Below, piece after piece: positions 18,060 through 27,611 of a stretch of 64,000 nt of DNA. The notes beneath the pieces were generated by a model. It ran no database searches, was not told the DNA's origin, and saw only the letters and a program-made list of their open reading frames with translations. Numbering within the stretch: the first letter of the stretch is position 1; each line of letters opens with the position of its first letter. A program made the translations under genes and the position numbers. Where the stretch lies: the NCBI GenBank assembly GCA_964437335.1, contig CAYTGL010000012.1, positions 1 to 64,000 on the forward strand. Reading direction: 5' to 3'. The DNA is from JAITWN01 sp964437335 (lineage in GTDB: Bacteria > Pseudomonadota > Gammaproteobacteria > SZUA-140).

Positions 18060-18431
18060 TCAGTAACCGCTGCGATGATCCTTGCCGGGAACCGGCTGGC
18101 CCGACAGCACGGACCAGAGCAGGTATGCGACATTCTCGGGCACCACGACGGTATGCCGGTTGTTTGAGTCGAATAACAGTTCACGCAGCGTCTTGCGCAC
18201 TTCGGCGATTCCGGTCATGTCGAAGATCATGTCCACTTTATCGCCCTGGCCGATGATTTCGTCCAGGCTCAGTACGGGGATTCCGGAGGACTCGGCCTTG
18301 CGGCGCCCCGGAGTATCGTGCTTTTCGCTGACGCAAACGATCTCGATCCCCTGCTTCTGGCGCCCGAGCAATTGTTCGAGTACCACAGAGCCGATTCTTC
18401 CCAGGCCCACGATAGCGATTTTTGCGCTCAT
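18060..18431 (-). CDS. Short NAD-binding Rossmann protein
   Basis: A 123-residue protein consisting of little more than one dinucleotide-binding domain: KIAIVGLGRIGSVVLEQLLG carries the G-x-G-x-x-G loop, and DKVDMIFDMTGIAEV the next strands. Full-length relatives of this type (homoserine- or aspartate-dehydrogenase-like) have a second catalytic domain of 150 or more residues, missing here. The start at 18431 follows GAGGCGGGAA. It may be a regulatory domain or a truncated enzyme. It sits upstream of the aminotransferase gene, 8 bases apart, in one probable operon. Confidence 0.7.
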   Translation of the reverse strand: MSAKIAIVGLGRIGSVVLEQLLGRQKQGIEIVCVSEKHDTPGRRKAESSGIPVLSLDEIIGQGDKVDMIFDMTGIAEVRKTLRELLFDSNNRHTVVVPENVAYLLWSVLSGQPVPGKDHRSGY

Positions 18432-18574
18432 TTCCCGCCTCCTCAAGCGTCGTTTTGTAATGAGTCTATCGACCGAAGGCGATAGTAATTTATATTTGTC
18501 GCCGGATAATACCGTACATAAAATGAGATACCTTGTACAGGAATAACGGGGCACCATCCTTTTAAGGAGTATCC

Positions 18575-19384
18575 ATGACAAACCGAAACAATCAGCCCGA
18601 CTGGGACAGGATCGCCGAGAAGTTTGATGTCCTCCTGCCGCAGCTCGCGCCGGTTGGCGAAGCGCTGATCGAGGTCTTGCAGGTTGCGCCCGGCGACAGG
18701 GTGCTCGATATTGCATCGGGCACCGGAGAACCGGCGCTGACGCTTGCGCGCAGGCAGCCGCATGCGCAGATTACCGGCATCGATGCCGCTGAAGGCATGG
18801 CGCGTGCCGCGCGGCGAAAGGTCGCGGCCGAACGGCTTTCGAATGTCTCTTTTCAGGCGATGGCCGCGGAGCGCCTGGATTTCGCCGATCACAGCTTTGA
18901 CAAGGCCTTGTGCCGCTTCGGTGTGATGCTGTTCGAGGATCCGCTTGCGGGTTGCCGCGAGATTCGTCGCGTACTGAAGCCCGGCGGCAGGTTCGCGCTC
19001 GCGGTATGGAGCACGCCGGAGCTGATGACTACGCTGCACTGGGCCGTGCGGGCGTTCCGCGGTCGCGTGCCCGATGATCGGCTGCCGCCGATCGAGATCG
19101 CCACGCGGCTCGGTCGGCCCGGAGTGCTCGATGCGCTGCTCAATGAGGCCGGATTTTCACGCTTCAGCGTCACGCCGCGCCGTTTCGATTACCACTATGA
19201 ATCCTTCGAGGCCTACTGGGACGCGATGGAGGCCTCCGAAATCAACCGGCAGCAGTTCGACGCGCTGCCCGAACACGAGCGGAAGAGCGTGCGTGACGAA
19301 ATTGCGTGCTTCACGCATGATTTCCAGACCGATCACGGCCTGGTCATCCCGCACGAGTATCTGCTGGCGACCGCTACGCGCTGA
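18575..19384 (+). CDS. Class I SAM-dependent methyltransferase (UbiE/COQ5-like)
   Basis: A 269-residue methyltransferase with the classic motif I DRVLDIASGTGEPALTLARR near residue 45, motif II ITGIDAAEGMARAARRK, motif III AERLDFADHSFDKALCRFGV and motif IV-like EIRRVLKPGGRFALAVWS. The order is that of the UbiE/COQ5 and bile-acid-type group. The start follows TTAAGGAG at good spacing. It is divergent from the Rossmann gene across 143 bases that hold their promoters. Substrate not predictable. The next gene, a NUDIX hydrolase, starts 13 bases later. Confidence 0.88.
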   Translation: MTNRNNQPDWDRIAEKFDVLLPQLAPVGEALIEVLQVAPGDRVLDIASGTGEPALTLARRQPHAQITGIDAAEGMARAARRKVAAERLSNVSFQAMAAERLDFADHSFDKALCRFGVMLFEDPLAGCREIRRVLKPGGRFALAVWSTPELMTTLHWAVRAFRGRVPDDRLPPIEIATRLGRPGVLDALLNEAGFSRFSVTPRRFDYHYESFEAYWDAMEASEINRQQFDALPEHERKSVRDEIACFTHDFQTDHGLVIPHEYLLATATR

Positions 19385-19397
19385 ACGGAATCCGGTC

Positions 19398-19859
19398 ATG
19401 AGCCGTCACAGCGCGGGGGTTCTGCTGTATCGCTACAGGGACGGCATGCTCGAGGTGCTGCTGGCGCATCCCGGCGGCCCGTTGTGGGAAGGCCGTGACG
19501 TCGGCGCATGGACGATCCCGAAGGGCCTGTTCGATGACGACGAGACGCCGCTCGCCGCGGCGCGTCGCGAGTTTGAGGAAGAGACCGGTTTCGCGGTGGA
19601 CGGCGACTTCATCGCGCTCGGCGAACTCAGGTTGCCGAGCGGCAAGGTCGTCCATATCTGGGCGCTTGAGGGCGATCTCGATGCCGACGCGATCGAAAGC
19701 AACCTGTTCACGATGGAATGGCCGAGGGGTTCCGGGCGGATGCAGGATTTTCCGGAGGTCGACCGCGGCGCCTGGTTCGATCTCGAGATGGCGCGCGTGA
19801 AGATCTTCAGGAATCTGGCCCCGTTTCTGGATCGTCTGCTGGATGCGATTGAAGATTGA
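19398..19859 (+). CDS. NUDIX hydrolase
   Basis: A 153-residue NUDIX hydrolase. The box G-x5-E-x7-R-E-x2-E-E-x-G is seen as GLFDDDETPLAAARREFEEE followed by TGF, around residues 40-62. The N-terminus SAGVLLYRYRDGMLEVLLAH is that of the MutT-like group acting on nucleoside di- or triphosphates or diadenosine polyphosphates; the WTIPKGLFDD start of the box favours Ap4A-hydrolase-like proteins. The start at 19398 is fixed by the family; the frame is open further up within the methyltransferase. Confidence 0.88.
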   Translation: MSRHSAGVLLYRYRDGMLEVLLAHPGGPLWEGRDVGAWTIPKGLFDDDETPLAAARREFEEETGFAVDGDFIALGELRLPSGKVVHIWALEGDLDADAIESNLFTMEWPRGSGRMQDFPEVDRGAWFDLEMARVKIFRNLAPFLDRLLDAIED

Positions 19860-19885
19860 TTCGCCCGGTTCAATCGCCAACCAGG

Positions 19886-20857
19886 CTATCTCGCCTGGTC
19901 CGGTTGCGCAGGGGTAAAGACTTCATTCACGCTGCTGAAGGTCAGACCGGCGCCCGGGCCGCCGGCGATCGTGTAGATCCTGCCGTCGAGGGAAACGATG
20001 CCCATGCCGTGGCGAGCAGTCGGCAGCGGGGACAGCGCTTCCCAGCGGTCTGCGGCGGGGTCGTAGCGCTCGACGTTATTGAAGGTCCGTCGCCGTTCGC
20101 CGAAGGTCTCGCCGCCGAGTACATAAATTCGCCCGTCATGGGCGGTGACGCCGACGCCGCTGCGGCCGGTCGGCAGATTCGCCGCGCGCCGCCAGGTATC
20201 GGTCGCGGGATCGTAGACTTCGTTTACGGTCATTTCGAAGTCATTGCCGGCGCGACCGGCGATGACGTACAGCTTGCCACCGGCGGCGGCAGCGCCGAGG
20301 TGGTCACGGCCGGTGAACATGTCGCGGCGGCGTTCCCAGGTATCGGTCGCGGGGTCATAGACCTCGAGGGTCGCGACCGAGGTCTCGCGATCCGTCTTGC
20401 CGCCGACGACATGGATCTTGCCATCGATGACGGCCGCCACGACCGAGCCGCGCGACGTCGGCATCGGCGCGCCGCTTCGCCAGTCACCGCGTTTCAGGTC
20501 ATAGACATGCAGCTTGTCGGTCGGGTTGAACGCGTGGTCGCGATAGCCGCCGATGATATAGAGCTTGCCATCATGGTAGGCCAAGCCCGCATGATGCACG
20601 CCGGCGGGGATATCGCCGAGTTTCTCCCATCGATCGGCTTTCGGGGTGTAGACATACATCGCCCGCGGCATCGACGGCTGCATGGTTCCCTGGCTAAAAC
20701 CGCCGATCAGATAGATACGCGCGCCATCGGTCGTCGCCGTGACCTCGGTGCGCACCTCCGGCAGCGGCGCGCGCAACTCCCATCCGCCGTCCGCGGCAAG
20801 GGCCGGGGCGGACATGAGCATGATCATCGACGCGAAAATTCGGGACCGGATCAGCAT
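19886..20857 (-). CDS. Secreted kelch-repeat beta-propeller protein
   Basis: A 323-residue protein with a signal peptide (RSRIFASMIMLMSAPALAAD, cleaved near residue 22) and six kelch repeats of about 47 residues. Each has a strand such as ARIYLIGGFSQG, GKLYIIGGYRDH, GKIHVVGGKTDR, GKLYVIAGRAGN, GRIYVLGGETFG and GRIYTIAGGPGA, followed by the usual Tyr-x6-Trp (YDPATDTWERR). Such propellers bind proteins or sugars, and some are sialate mutarotases (NanM); no sialic acid genes are near. Location is periplasmic or extracellular. Convergent with the NUDIX gene. Confidence 0.85.
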   Translation of the reverse strand: MLIRSRIFASMIMLMSAPALAADGGWELRAPLPEVRTEVTATTDGARIYLIGGFSQGTMQPSMPRAMYVYTPKADRWEKLGDIPAGVHHAGLAYHDGKLYIIGGYRDHAFNPTDKLHVYDLKRGDWRSGAPMPTSRGSVVAAVIDGKIHVVGGKTDRETSVATLEVYDPATDTWERRRDMFTGRDHLGAAAAGGKLYVIAGRAGNDFEMTVNEVYDPATDTWRRAANLPTGRSGVGVTAHDGRIYVLGGETFGERRRTFNNVERYDPAADRWEALSPLPTARHGMGIVSLDGRIYTIAGGPGAGLTFSSVNEVFTPAQPDQAR

Positions 20858-20904
20858 CGCATCATCATCGCAGATATCCGGACCCGAATAAACAGGGGAT
20901 AAGC

Positions 20905-21444
20905 TCAGCCGCGGAAGGCGGCGTCGGATTCGAGGTATTCGGTCTCTTCCGGGGTGCTTTCACGGCCGAGGATCGCGTTACGGTGAGGGAAACGGCCGAA
21001 GCGGCGGACGATGTCGCGATGGTGTAGCGCATAGGACGCATTGTCGAGGTTCGCGGTGGTGTACAGGCGCACCGATTCCTCCTGGATATCGAGCCGTTCG
21101 CTGTGCATGAAGGGCATGTACAGGAACGCCTTTTCCCAGCCGTCGAGGTACCGATCGAAGCCGCGCACGATCGCCGCGCGCGCGATGCCCAGGGCCTGTT
21201 CGTCGTTGGCGTAGGTTTCGGGTCTGCCGCGGTACAGGTTGCGCGAGAACTGGTCGAGGACGATGACCAGCGCCAGCGCGCTGCGCGGATTCTTCGCCCA
21301 GTCGTCGAATTCGCCGGCGGCGGCGCGGCGATGCAGCACGCCGAAGCGCCGGGCAATCTCGCGGTCGATCTCGCCGGACGGTTTGAACCAGTGTGCTCGC
21401 GTCGATTCCGAGAACCAGAATTTGAGGATGTCGTCGGGCGTCAT
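20905..21444 (-). CDS. DUF924 family protein
   Basis: A 179-residue DUF924 protein, a TPR-like helical family found widely in proteobacteria and eukaryotes and of unknown function. Signature parts: DILKFWFSESTRAHWFKPSG, IVLDQFSRNLYRGRPETYAN, DRYLDGWEKAFLYMPFMHSE and a final RFPHRNAILGRESTPEETEY. The D-Q-F-x-R-N-x-Y and F-P-H-R-N motifs are intact. The ATG at 21444 overlaps the stop of nhaA, so it is read from the same transcript. The frame is open far upstream, but only by chance. Confidence 0.9.
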   Translation of the reverse strand: MTPDDILKFWFSESTRAHWFKPSGEIDREIARRFGVLHRRAAAGEFDDWAKNPRSALALVIVLDQFSRNLYRGRPETYANDEQALGIARAAIVRGFDRYLDGWEKAFLYMPFMHSERLDIQEESVRLYTTANLDNASYALHHRDIVRRFGRFPHRNAILGRESTPEETEYLESDAAFRG

Positions 21445-23264
21445 CGGGATGTCCGACCCCGCCACAACAGCGCAACGCCGATCACGGCGGACAGCAGCGA
21501 CGCGGCGAATACCGCGATCTTCGCGGCCGCGAAGTCGCCGGCGACCGGAAACGCCTGCCCGGCGATGAACAGAGACATCGTAAAACCGATACCGGCCAGC
21601 GTGCCGGCGCCGACGAGCTGGCGCCATGAATACGCGGCGGGTTTGTCGGCGAAACCGGCGCGCACGGCGAGCCATGAAAACAGTACGAAGCCGAGCGGCT
21701 TGCCGACGAAGAGTCCGGCGATGATCGCGAGCATCAGTGGCTCGTGTCCGCTGAACACATCGGTCGTGATGACGACGCCGGCGTTCGCGAGCGCGAACAC
21801 CGGCAGCACGAGCAGGCTCGAGCGCGGCGTCACGTTCCGCAGCATGCGGTCGGCCGGGGATTCGAGGCGGTTGTGGATCGCGTCGAGCGCGCGCAGCGTC
21901 TCGGCCGACGGGCCGTGCCGCAACTGCTCGCTGCCGTGCTTCGCCTCGGCCGCGAGGATCAGGTCGGCCTGGACCGCGAGCGTCCGGTAGTTCGGCGGCG
22001 GCCGCGTCGGGATGCAGGCCGCGAGGACCACGCCGGCGAGCGTCGCGTGCAGGCCGCCGCCATGGACGCAGATCCACAGTACGATGCCGAGCAGGACGTA
22101 CGGCAGCGCGCGGTACACCCCGGAGCGGTTCAGCAGCGCGAGCGCGGCGGTCGCGGCGATCGCGTAGACGAGCCACGCGAATTGCAGGTCGCCGGAATAG
22201 AACACCGCGACGACGACGATTGCGGCGATGTCGTCGACGATCGCGGCGGCGGTCAGGAAGATGCGCAGCTCGATCGGCACGCGCCGGCCCATGATCGCGA
22301 TCAGCGCGATCGCGAACGCGGTGTCGGTCGCAATCGGCACGCCCCAGCCGTGCTGCCAAGGCCCCGGCGGGATGATCAGCAGGTAGAGCAGCGCCGGCAC
22401 CGCCATGCCGCCGAGCGCGGCCGCGATCGGCAGCGCCGCCGAACGCCGCGTCGCGAGGTGGCCGATTGTGAATTCACGTTTGATCTCGAGACCGACGACG
22501 AGGAAGAAGATCGTCAGCAGCGCGTCGTTGACCCAGTGCAGCAGCGACATGCGGAAGTCGTGCTCGCCGAGCACGAAGCCGAATTTGGTGTGCCAGAACG
22601 CGTCGAAACCGGGCCCGAACGCCGAGTTCGCGAGCAGGATCGCGAGCACCGTCGCGATCAGCAGCAGCACGCCGGTCGACGGGGCCCAGCTCGCGAAGCT
22701 CAGCGCCGCCGCCTGCACGCGGTGTCCGAGCGAGCCGAGCAGCGCGTCGGACAGCGAGCTGTCGTCCCACGGTCCGTCGTAGCGGCGGCCGTTGATGAAG
22801 AAGGTCGGCGTGAAGCGCACGCCGCTCGCCCGCGCGCTGCCGGCATCGGCCTCGACGCGCGCGCGGGCCCGGTCGAGGCGCTCCGCGTCGGCGGGATCGT
22901 CGGGCTGCGCGAGCCCGAACTCGATGGCGGCGGCGCTCAGGTCGTCCTCGTTCAGGCTTTCCGAACGTGTCATCAACGCGACGTGCGCGTTCCAGAACTG
23001 TTCGCGGGTCTCCGCGGTCTCCGCGAGCTCGGCGGCACGCTGCGCGATGTCGCTGCCGGTGATCGGCCGGTGCCGGAACACGTAGCGCAGGCGTTCCCCG
23101 AGCCGGCTGCGGATCCCGGCGATATGCTCGTTCGCCGCGCGGCAGTGCGGACAGTCGTAACTGCCGTATTCGACCAGCGTGATCGCGGCGCCGGGCGCAC
23201 CGAGGATGTGATCGCGGTCCGGATCGACCGGACGGTCGAGGCGATTGTTGCTGTCGGCTTCCAT
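21441..23264 (-). CDS. nhaA: NhaA Na+/H+ antiporter with N-terminal DsbA-like domain
   Basis: A 607-residue fusion. Residues 1-180 form a thioredoxin/DsbA-like domain with active site C38-P-H-C41 (LVEYGSYDCPHCRAAN) and a cis-proline region GVRFTPTFFINGRRYDG. Residues 200-600 are a full NhaA antiporter with about 12 membrane segments, including the ion-binding D-D in TAAAIVDDIAAIVVVAVFY and IATDTAFAIALIAIMG. NhaA exports sodium for protons. Such fusions are known in several phyla; the redox domain may sense thiol state or act like related resistance-linked DSBA proteins. I use the ATG at 23264, where the domain begins; the frame is open to 23330. Confidence 0.9.
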   Translation of the reverse strand: MEADSNNRLDRPVDPDRDHILGAPGAAITLVEYGSYDCPHCRAANEHIAGIRSRLGERLRYVFRHRPITGSDIAQRAAELAETAETREQFWNAHVALMTRSESLNEDDLSAAAIEFGLAQPDDPADAERLDRARARVEADAGSARASGVRFTPTFFINGRRYDGPWDDSSLSDALLGSLGHRVQAAALSFASWAPSTGVLLLIATVLAILLANSAFGPGFDAFWHTKFGFVLGEHDFRMSLLHWVNDALLTIFFLVVGLEIKREFTIGHLATRRSAALPIAAALGGMAVPALLYLLIIPPGPWQHGWGVPIATDTAFAIALIAIMGRRVPIELRIFLTAAAIVDDIAAIVVVAVFYSGDLQFAWLVYAIAATAALALLNRSGVYRALPYVLLGIVLWICVHGGGLHATLAGVVLAACIPTRPPPNYRTLAVQADLILAAEAKHGSEQLRHGPSAETLRALDAIHNRLESPADRMLRNVTPRSSLLVLPVFALANAGVVITTDVFSGHEPLMLAIIAGLFVGKPLGFVLFSWLAVRAGFADKPAAYSWRQLVGAGTLAGIGFTMSLFIAGQAFPVAGDFAAAKIAVFAASLLSAVIGVALLWRGRTSR

Positions 23265-23340
23265 TGGTTTCGGAAGGGATTCAGGATTCGTGAAAGAGGA
23301 CAAACTCTTCCGAGTATACGGAAGGATCAAGCCCCGTCAA

Positions 23341-23374
23341 AAGGGTCAGACCCTATTAATAGGGTCTGACCCTT
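23341..23374. repeat. Perfect 34-base palindrome
   Basis: AAGGGTCAGACCCTATT is followed directly by its exact reverse complement, with no loop. It lies 4 bases past the stop of the catalase gene and 76 bases before the nhaA start on the same strand. It may act as the catalase terminator, or be a mobile palindromic unit: the core GGGTCTGACCCTT recurs at 39195-39207. Confidence 0.85.
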
Positions 23375-23378
23375 GGTT

Positions 23379-24404
23379 CTAGCGGCGACCGAAACTGACG
23401 GAATAGGCCGCCGGCCGCGCGGACAGGACCGGATCGTCCGACCCCGCGATCCCGTCGGGCAGATTCAGCGGGCTGAACATCAGCGATTTCTCGACGGTCT
23501 TTCCGTCCGGCAGCACGCCGTCGAGCGTCAGTATCCCCAGTGTCACCTGGGGCCGGTCATCCGGCCATACGGCGGTGGCGTTATCGACCACATCGCCCGG
23601 CGCGGCCAACTGGACCGATATGCGGAACTTCACTTTTTCCTTCGACAGCCGGGCCGGCAGTTCTTCCATCAGGTAGTCGGGCGCGGCCGCGGTGGCCTGT
23701 TCTTCGGTCAGCGACTGCTCGCCGGCCAGCGGCATGATGCGATAGCGGCCGTAACGGGTTTCGCCGTTCGCGTTGGTGAACGCGAACGCGTTCACGCCGA
23801 AGAAGGCCTTGGTCGCGAAACTCGCCGGGGCCGGCTTGGGCGTGGTGACGAATTTCAGCGCCGCCGGATGGGATTCGAGAAACCGTTCGATCGGAGAAGG
23901 CTTCGGCGCATCGGGACCGCTCGCGGCGACGGCGTTCAGGAATTCCAGGAACTCCTCGGGCGTCGCGACCGGAAATCTGTTGATCCCGATGCTGACGATA
24001 TCGGTCTCGGTGCCGTCCGCGAGCCGGAAACGGATCGCCATGCCGTATGGCCGGGCGTTGGGGCTGGCGTCGGGGATCGTCGGCACGCCGGTCGCGGTGG
24101 AGAAGCGCACGATGACCTCGCTGGCGGCCTTCTGCAGATGCGGCGCCTTGCTGAGGCCGGCGGCGCCGGCGTCGGGCGTGAACGTGCCGCGCGCCATGAC
24201 GCCCTTCGCGTGATTCGAGCGATGGCCGGGGTAGGGGCCGTGCGCCAGCGCGGTCAGCGTATCGACGAGCTGCTCGACGACGGGCTTGCCAGTCTCGCCA
24301 GCCGCCGCCGGGTTCGCGTCCGCGGCGTGAGTCGCGGACGCGCCGAGAAAGAGCACGAGCGCAAAAATCCGGGTTGCCAGTACACGGGTTTCCGAAGTCG
24401 ACAT
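23379..24404 (-). CDS. Small periplasmic catalase-related peroxidase
   Basis: A 341-residue heme enzyme of the srpA-like catalase-related group, shorter than the near 500 residues of classical catalase. A signal peptide spans residues 1-28 (LVLFLGASATHAADA). The distal histidine is H65 in GHRSNHAKGVMARGTF, and the proximal tyrosine lies in the R-x3-Y motif near the end (SARPAAYSVSFG). A third conserved region is GVPTIPDASPNARPYGMAIR. It removes peroxides in the periplasm. Usually paired with a cytochrome b561 gene, absent here. Upstream gene order suggests it stands alone. Confidence 0.88.
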   Translation of the reverse strand: MSTSETRVLATRIFALVLFLGASATHAADANPAAAGETGKPVVEQLVDTLTALAHGPYPGHRSNHAKGVMARGTFTPDAGAAGLSKAPHLQKAASEVIVRFSTATGVPTIPDASPNARPYGMAIRFRLADGTETDIVSIGINRFPVATPEEFLEFLNAVAASGPDAPKPSPIERFLESHPAALKFVTTPKPAPASFATKAFFGVNAFAFTNANGETRYGRYRIMPLAGEQSLTEEQATAAAPDYLMEELPARLSKEKVKFRISVQLAAPGDVVDNATAVWPDDRPQVTLGILTLDGVLPDGKTVEKSLMFSPLNLPDGIAGSDDPVLSARPAAYSVSFGRR

Positions 24405-24479
24405 TTCGATTCCTCCTTGATTGTTGGGGAACGCTGCCTGCCTGGATCAATGTATCAGTAAGGGTATGCCCCTTTTGGC

Positions 24480-27400
24480 TTATCTGCTTTCTTCAACGGG
24501 ATCAAAAGACTCCGGATCCCTGGATTTGATGCGCTCGGCGAGCTTGCGCAGCGCGACGTAGAACACCGGCGTCAGGAACAGGCCGAACAGCGTGACGCCG
24601 ATCATGCCGAAGAACACCGCAATGCCGAGCGCGTGGCGAACCTCGGCGCCGGCGCCGCTTGCGAGCGCCAGCGGTATGACCGCCGCGGTGAACGCAATCG
24701 AGGTCATGATGATCGGGCGCAGGCGCAGCCGGCAGGCCTCGAGCGCGGCTTCGACGATGCCCATGCCCTCTTTTTCCTTCTCGCGCGCGAACTCGACGAT
24801 CAGGATCGCGTTCTTGCAAGCGAGCCCCATCAGCAGCACGAGGCCGACCTGGACGAAGATGTTGTTGTCACCGTCGGTCAGCCAGACCCCGAACAGCGCC
24901 GCGAGCAGGCACATCGGCACGATCAGGATGATCGCGAGCGGCAGCGTCCAGCTCTCGTACAGCGCCGCCAGCACGAGGAACACGAGCAGCACCGCGAGCG
25001 GGAACACGACCAGCGCGGCGTTGCCCTGCGTGACCTGCTGGTAGCTGAGGTCGGTCCACTCGAAGCCGATGCCGGCCGGCAGCACCATCGGCGCTACGCC
25101 CTCGACGACCTTGATCGCCTGGTTCGACGACAGCAAGCGCGGGTCGGCCTCGCCGAACAGGTCGGCGGCCGGATGGCCGTTGTAGCGGATCACCGGGTCC
25201 GGCCCGTAGCCATGGTCTATGCGGACCATGCTGCCGATCGGCACCATCTCGCCGTCGAGATTGCGGGTATGCAGCCGGCCGATATCGTCGATGTCGGCGC
25301 GGAATTCGGCGTCCGCCTGCGCGATGACCTGGTAGGTCTTGCCGAAGCGGTTGAAGTCGTTGACGTAGGCCGAGCCCAGATACACCTGCAGCGTCTCGTA
25401 CAGGTCGGTCAGCGAGACGCCCTGGGCCTTCGCCTTGGCGCGGTCGACCTCGGCGTCGAGCTGCGGTACGTTCGACTGGTACGACGTGAACGGGAAACCC
25501 ATGCCCGGCACCTGCGCGAGCGCGCCGGACAGCCCCATGACCGCGTTCTGCAGCTCGTTGTAGCCGAGCCCGGCGCGGTCCTGCACGTACAGCGAGTAGC
25601 CCGAGCCGGCGCCGATGCCGAGGATCGCCGGCGGCATGATCGCGAAACCGAAGGCCTCCTGCACCGACGCGAATTTCATGTTCAGCTCGGCGGTGATGTC
25701 GACCGCGCTGCGGTTGCGCTCGCCGAAGCTGTCGAGGCCGAAGAACACGGTGCCGGTGTTCGGCGTGTTGTTGAACTGCATCGCGTTGAGGCCGGGGAAC
25801 GCGACGGCGTCGCGAACGCCCTCGGTCCCGAGCGCGAGGTCGCTGATCTTGCGCACGACCGCTTCGGTGCGATCGAGCGACGCGCCGGCCGGCAATTGCA
25901 CGCCGCCGATCAGGTACATCTTGTCCTGGGTCGGGATGAAGCCGCCCGGCACCGAATAGAATATCGCGCCGGTCGCGACGAGCAGCAGCACATAGATTCC
26001 GAATACGATCCCGCGCCGGTGCAGGCTGCGCGCAACGCCGCCCTGGTAGGTGTCGCTGCTGCGCTTGAAGAAGCGGTTGAACGGCCCGAACAGCCAGCGT
26101 CCGAACAGGAAGTCGATCGCGCGGGTCGGTGCGTCCTTCGGCGCGCCGTGGGCCTTCAGCAGCACGGCCGCGAGCGCCGGCGACAGCGTCAGCGAGTTGA
26201 ACGCCGAGATCACCGTCGCGACCGCGATCGCGACCGCGAACTGCTTGTAGAACTGGCCGCTGACGCCTTCGAGGAACGCCATCGGGATGAACACCGCGCA
26301 CAGCACCAGCGCGATCGCGATGATCGGCCCGCTGACCTCGCGCATCGCCTGGTGCGCGGCCGCGAGCGGCTTGAGCCCGTTCGCGATGTTGCGTTCGACG
26401 TTCTCGACGACGACGATCGCGTCGTCGACGACGATGCCGACCGCGAGCACGNNNNNNNNNNGACACCGGTACCGCGATCAGCGGGATGATCGACGCGCGC
26501 CAGGTCTGCAGGAACAGGATCACGACCAGCACGACAAGCAGTACCGCTTCCAGCAGCGTCGTGATGACCGCGCGGATCGATTCGCGGACGAACACGGTCG
26601 GGTCGTAGACGACCTCGTACTCGACGCCCTCGGGGAAATGCCGGGACAGTTCAGCGGTCTTCGCGCGCACGCCGTCGGACAGCGCGATCGCGTTCGAGCC
26701 CGGCGCCTGGAAGATCGCGATCGCGACCGCCTGATCGTTGTTCAGCAGCGAGCGCAGCGCGTACTCGGACGCGCCGAGCTCGAGGCGGGCGACGTCCGAC
26801 AGGCGCGTCATGCGGCCATTCTCGCCGGTCTTCAGTACGATCGCGCCGAACTCCTCCTCGGTGACGAGCCGTCCCTGCGCGTTGATCGTGATCAGGAAGT
26901 CGGCCGCCTCGGGCGTCGGCGGCGCGCCGAGCTGGCCGGCCGAGACCTGGACGTTCTGTTCGCGCACCGCGCGCACGATGTCGCCGGCAGTCAGGCCGCG
27001 CGCCGCGGCCTTGTCCGGGTCGATCCAGATCCGCATCGCGTAGTCGCCGGCGCCGAACACGAAGGCCTGGCCGACGCCGGCGACGCGCGACAGCTCGTCT
27101 TTCATCCGCAGCGTCGCGTAGTTGCGCAGGTAGATCGCGTCGTAGCGCGCGTCCGGCGACAGCAGGTGCACGACCATCGTCAGATTCGGCGACATCTTTT
27201 CGGTGACGACCCCTTGCAGGCGCACGGCCTCGGGCAGTCGCGGCAGGGCCTGGTTGACGCGGTTCTGCACCTGAACCTGGGCGAGGTCGGGATCGGTGCC
27301 GGACTCGAAGGTCACCGTGATCGCGAGGATGCCGTCGCTGCCGGCGACCGACTTCATGTACATCATGTTCTCGACGCCGGTGATCGCCTCTTCGAGCAGC

Positions 27401-27594
27401 GCGGCGACGGTATCGGCGAGCACCGTCGGATTCGCGCCGGGATAGACTGCCCGCACCTGCACGGTGGTCGGCACGACGTCGGGATATTCGGTGATCGGGA
27501 GGTTCTGGATCGCGATGATGCCGGAGACGAAGATCACGATCGACAGCACCGCCGCGAAGATCGGGCGATCGATGAAGAATTTTGACAAGTCCAC
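24480..27594 (-). CDS. RND efflux pump inner-membrane subunit (HAE1/MexF-like), split by assembly gap
   Basis: A hydrophobe/amphiphile efflux RND transporter of about 1050 residues, in two frames because 10 Ns sit at 26452-26461. The N-terminal part (residues 1-377) opens MDLSKFFIDRPIFAAVLSIV and holds the first periplasmic loop; the C-terminal part resumes at VLAVGIVVDDAIVVVENVER, the proton-relay Asp pair region of TM4. About 24 residues (TM3/TM4 loop) are missing by comparison with AcrB, so the real gap is near 70 bases. The C-terminal half (656 residues) holds the second periplasmic loop and TM7-12. It works with the adaptor encoded 17 bases upstream; an outer-membrane channel gene is not in the window. 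Drug export is inferred. Confidence 0.93.
26452..26461. other. Assembly gap (10 Ns) inside the RND pump gene
   Basis: Ten Ns join the two halves of the pump gene. Comparison with AcrB-type proteins implies roughly 70 missing bases, and the two sides are in different frames. The N count is a placeholder. The frame change is an artefact, not a pseudogene signal. Confidence 0.95.
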
Positions 27595-27611
27595 TGCCGG
27601 CGGCCCTCCGG

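Noticed and set aside
19856..20902. 348-residue plus-strand open frame
   Set aside because: Antisense to the kelch gene, whose signal peptide and repeats are clear.
21744..23369. 541-residue plus-strand open frame
   Set aside because: Antisense shadow of nhaA; highly charged and without family features.
24633..26489. 618-residue plus-strand open frame
   Set aside because: It is antisense to the RND pump, biased to Arg, Asp and Gln, and runs into the N gap. High GC produces such shadows.
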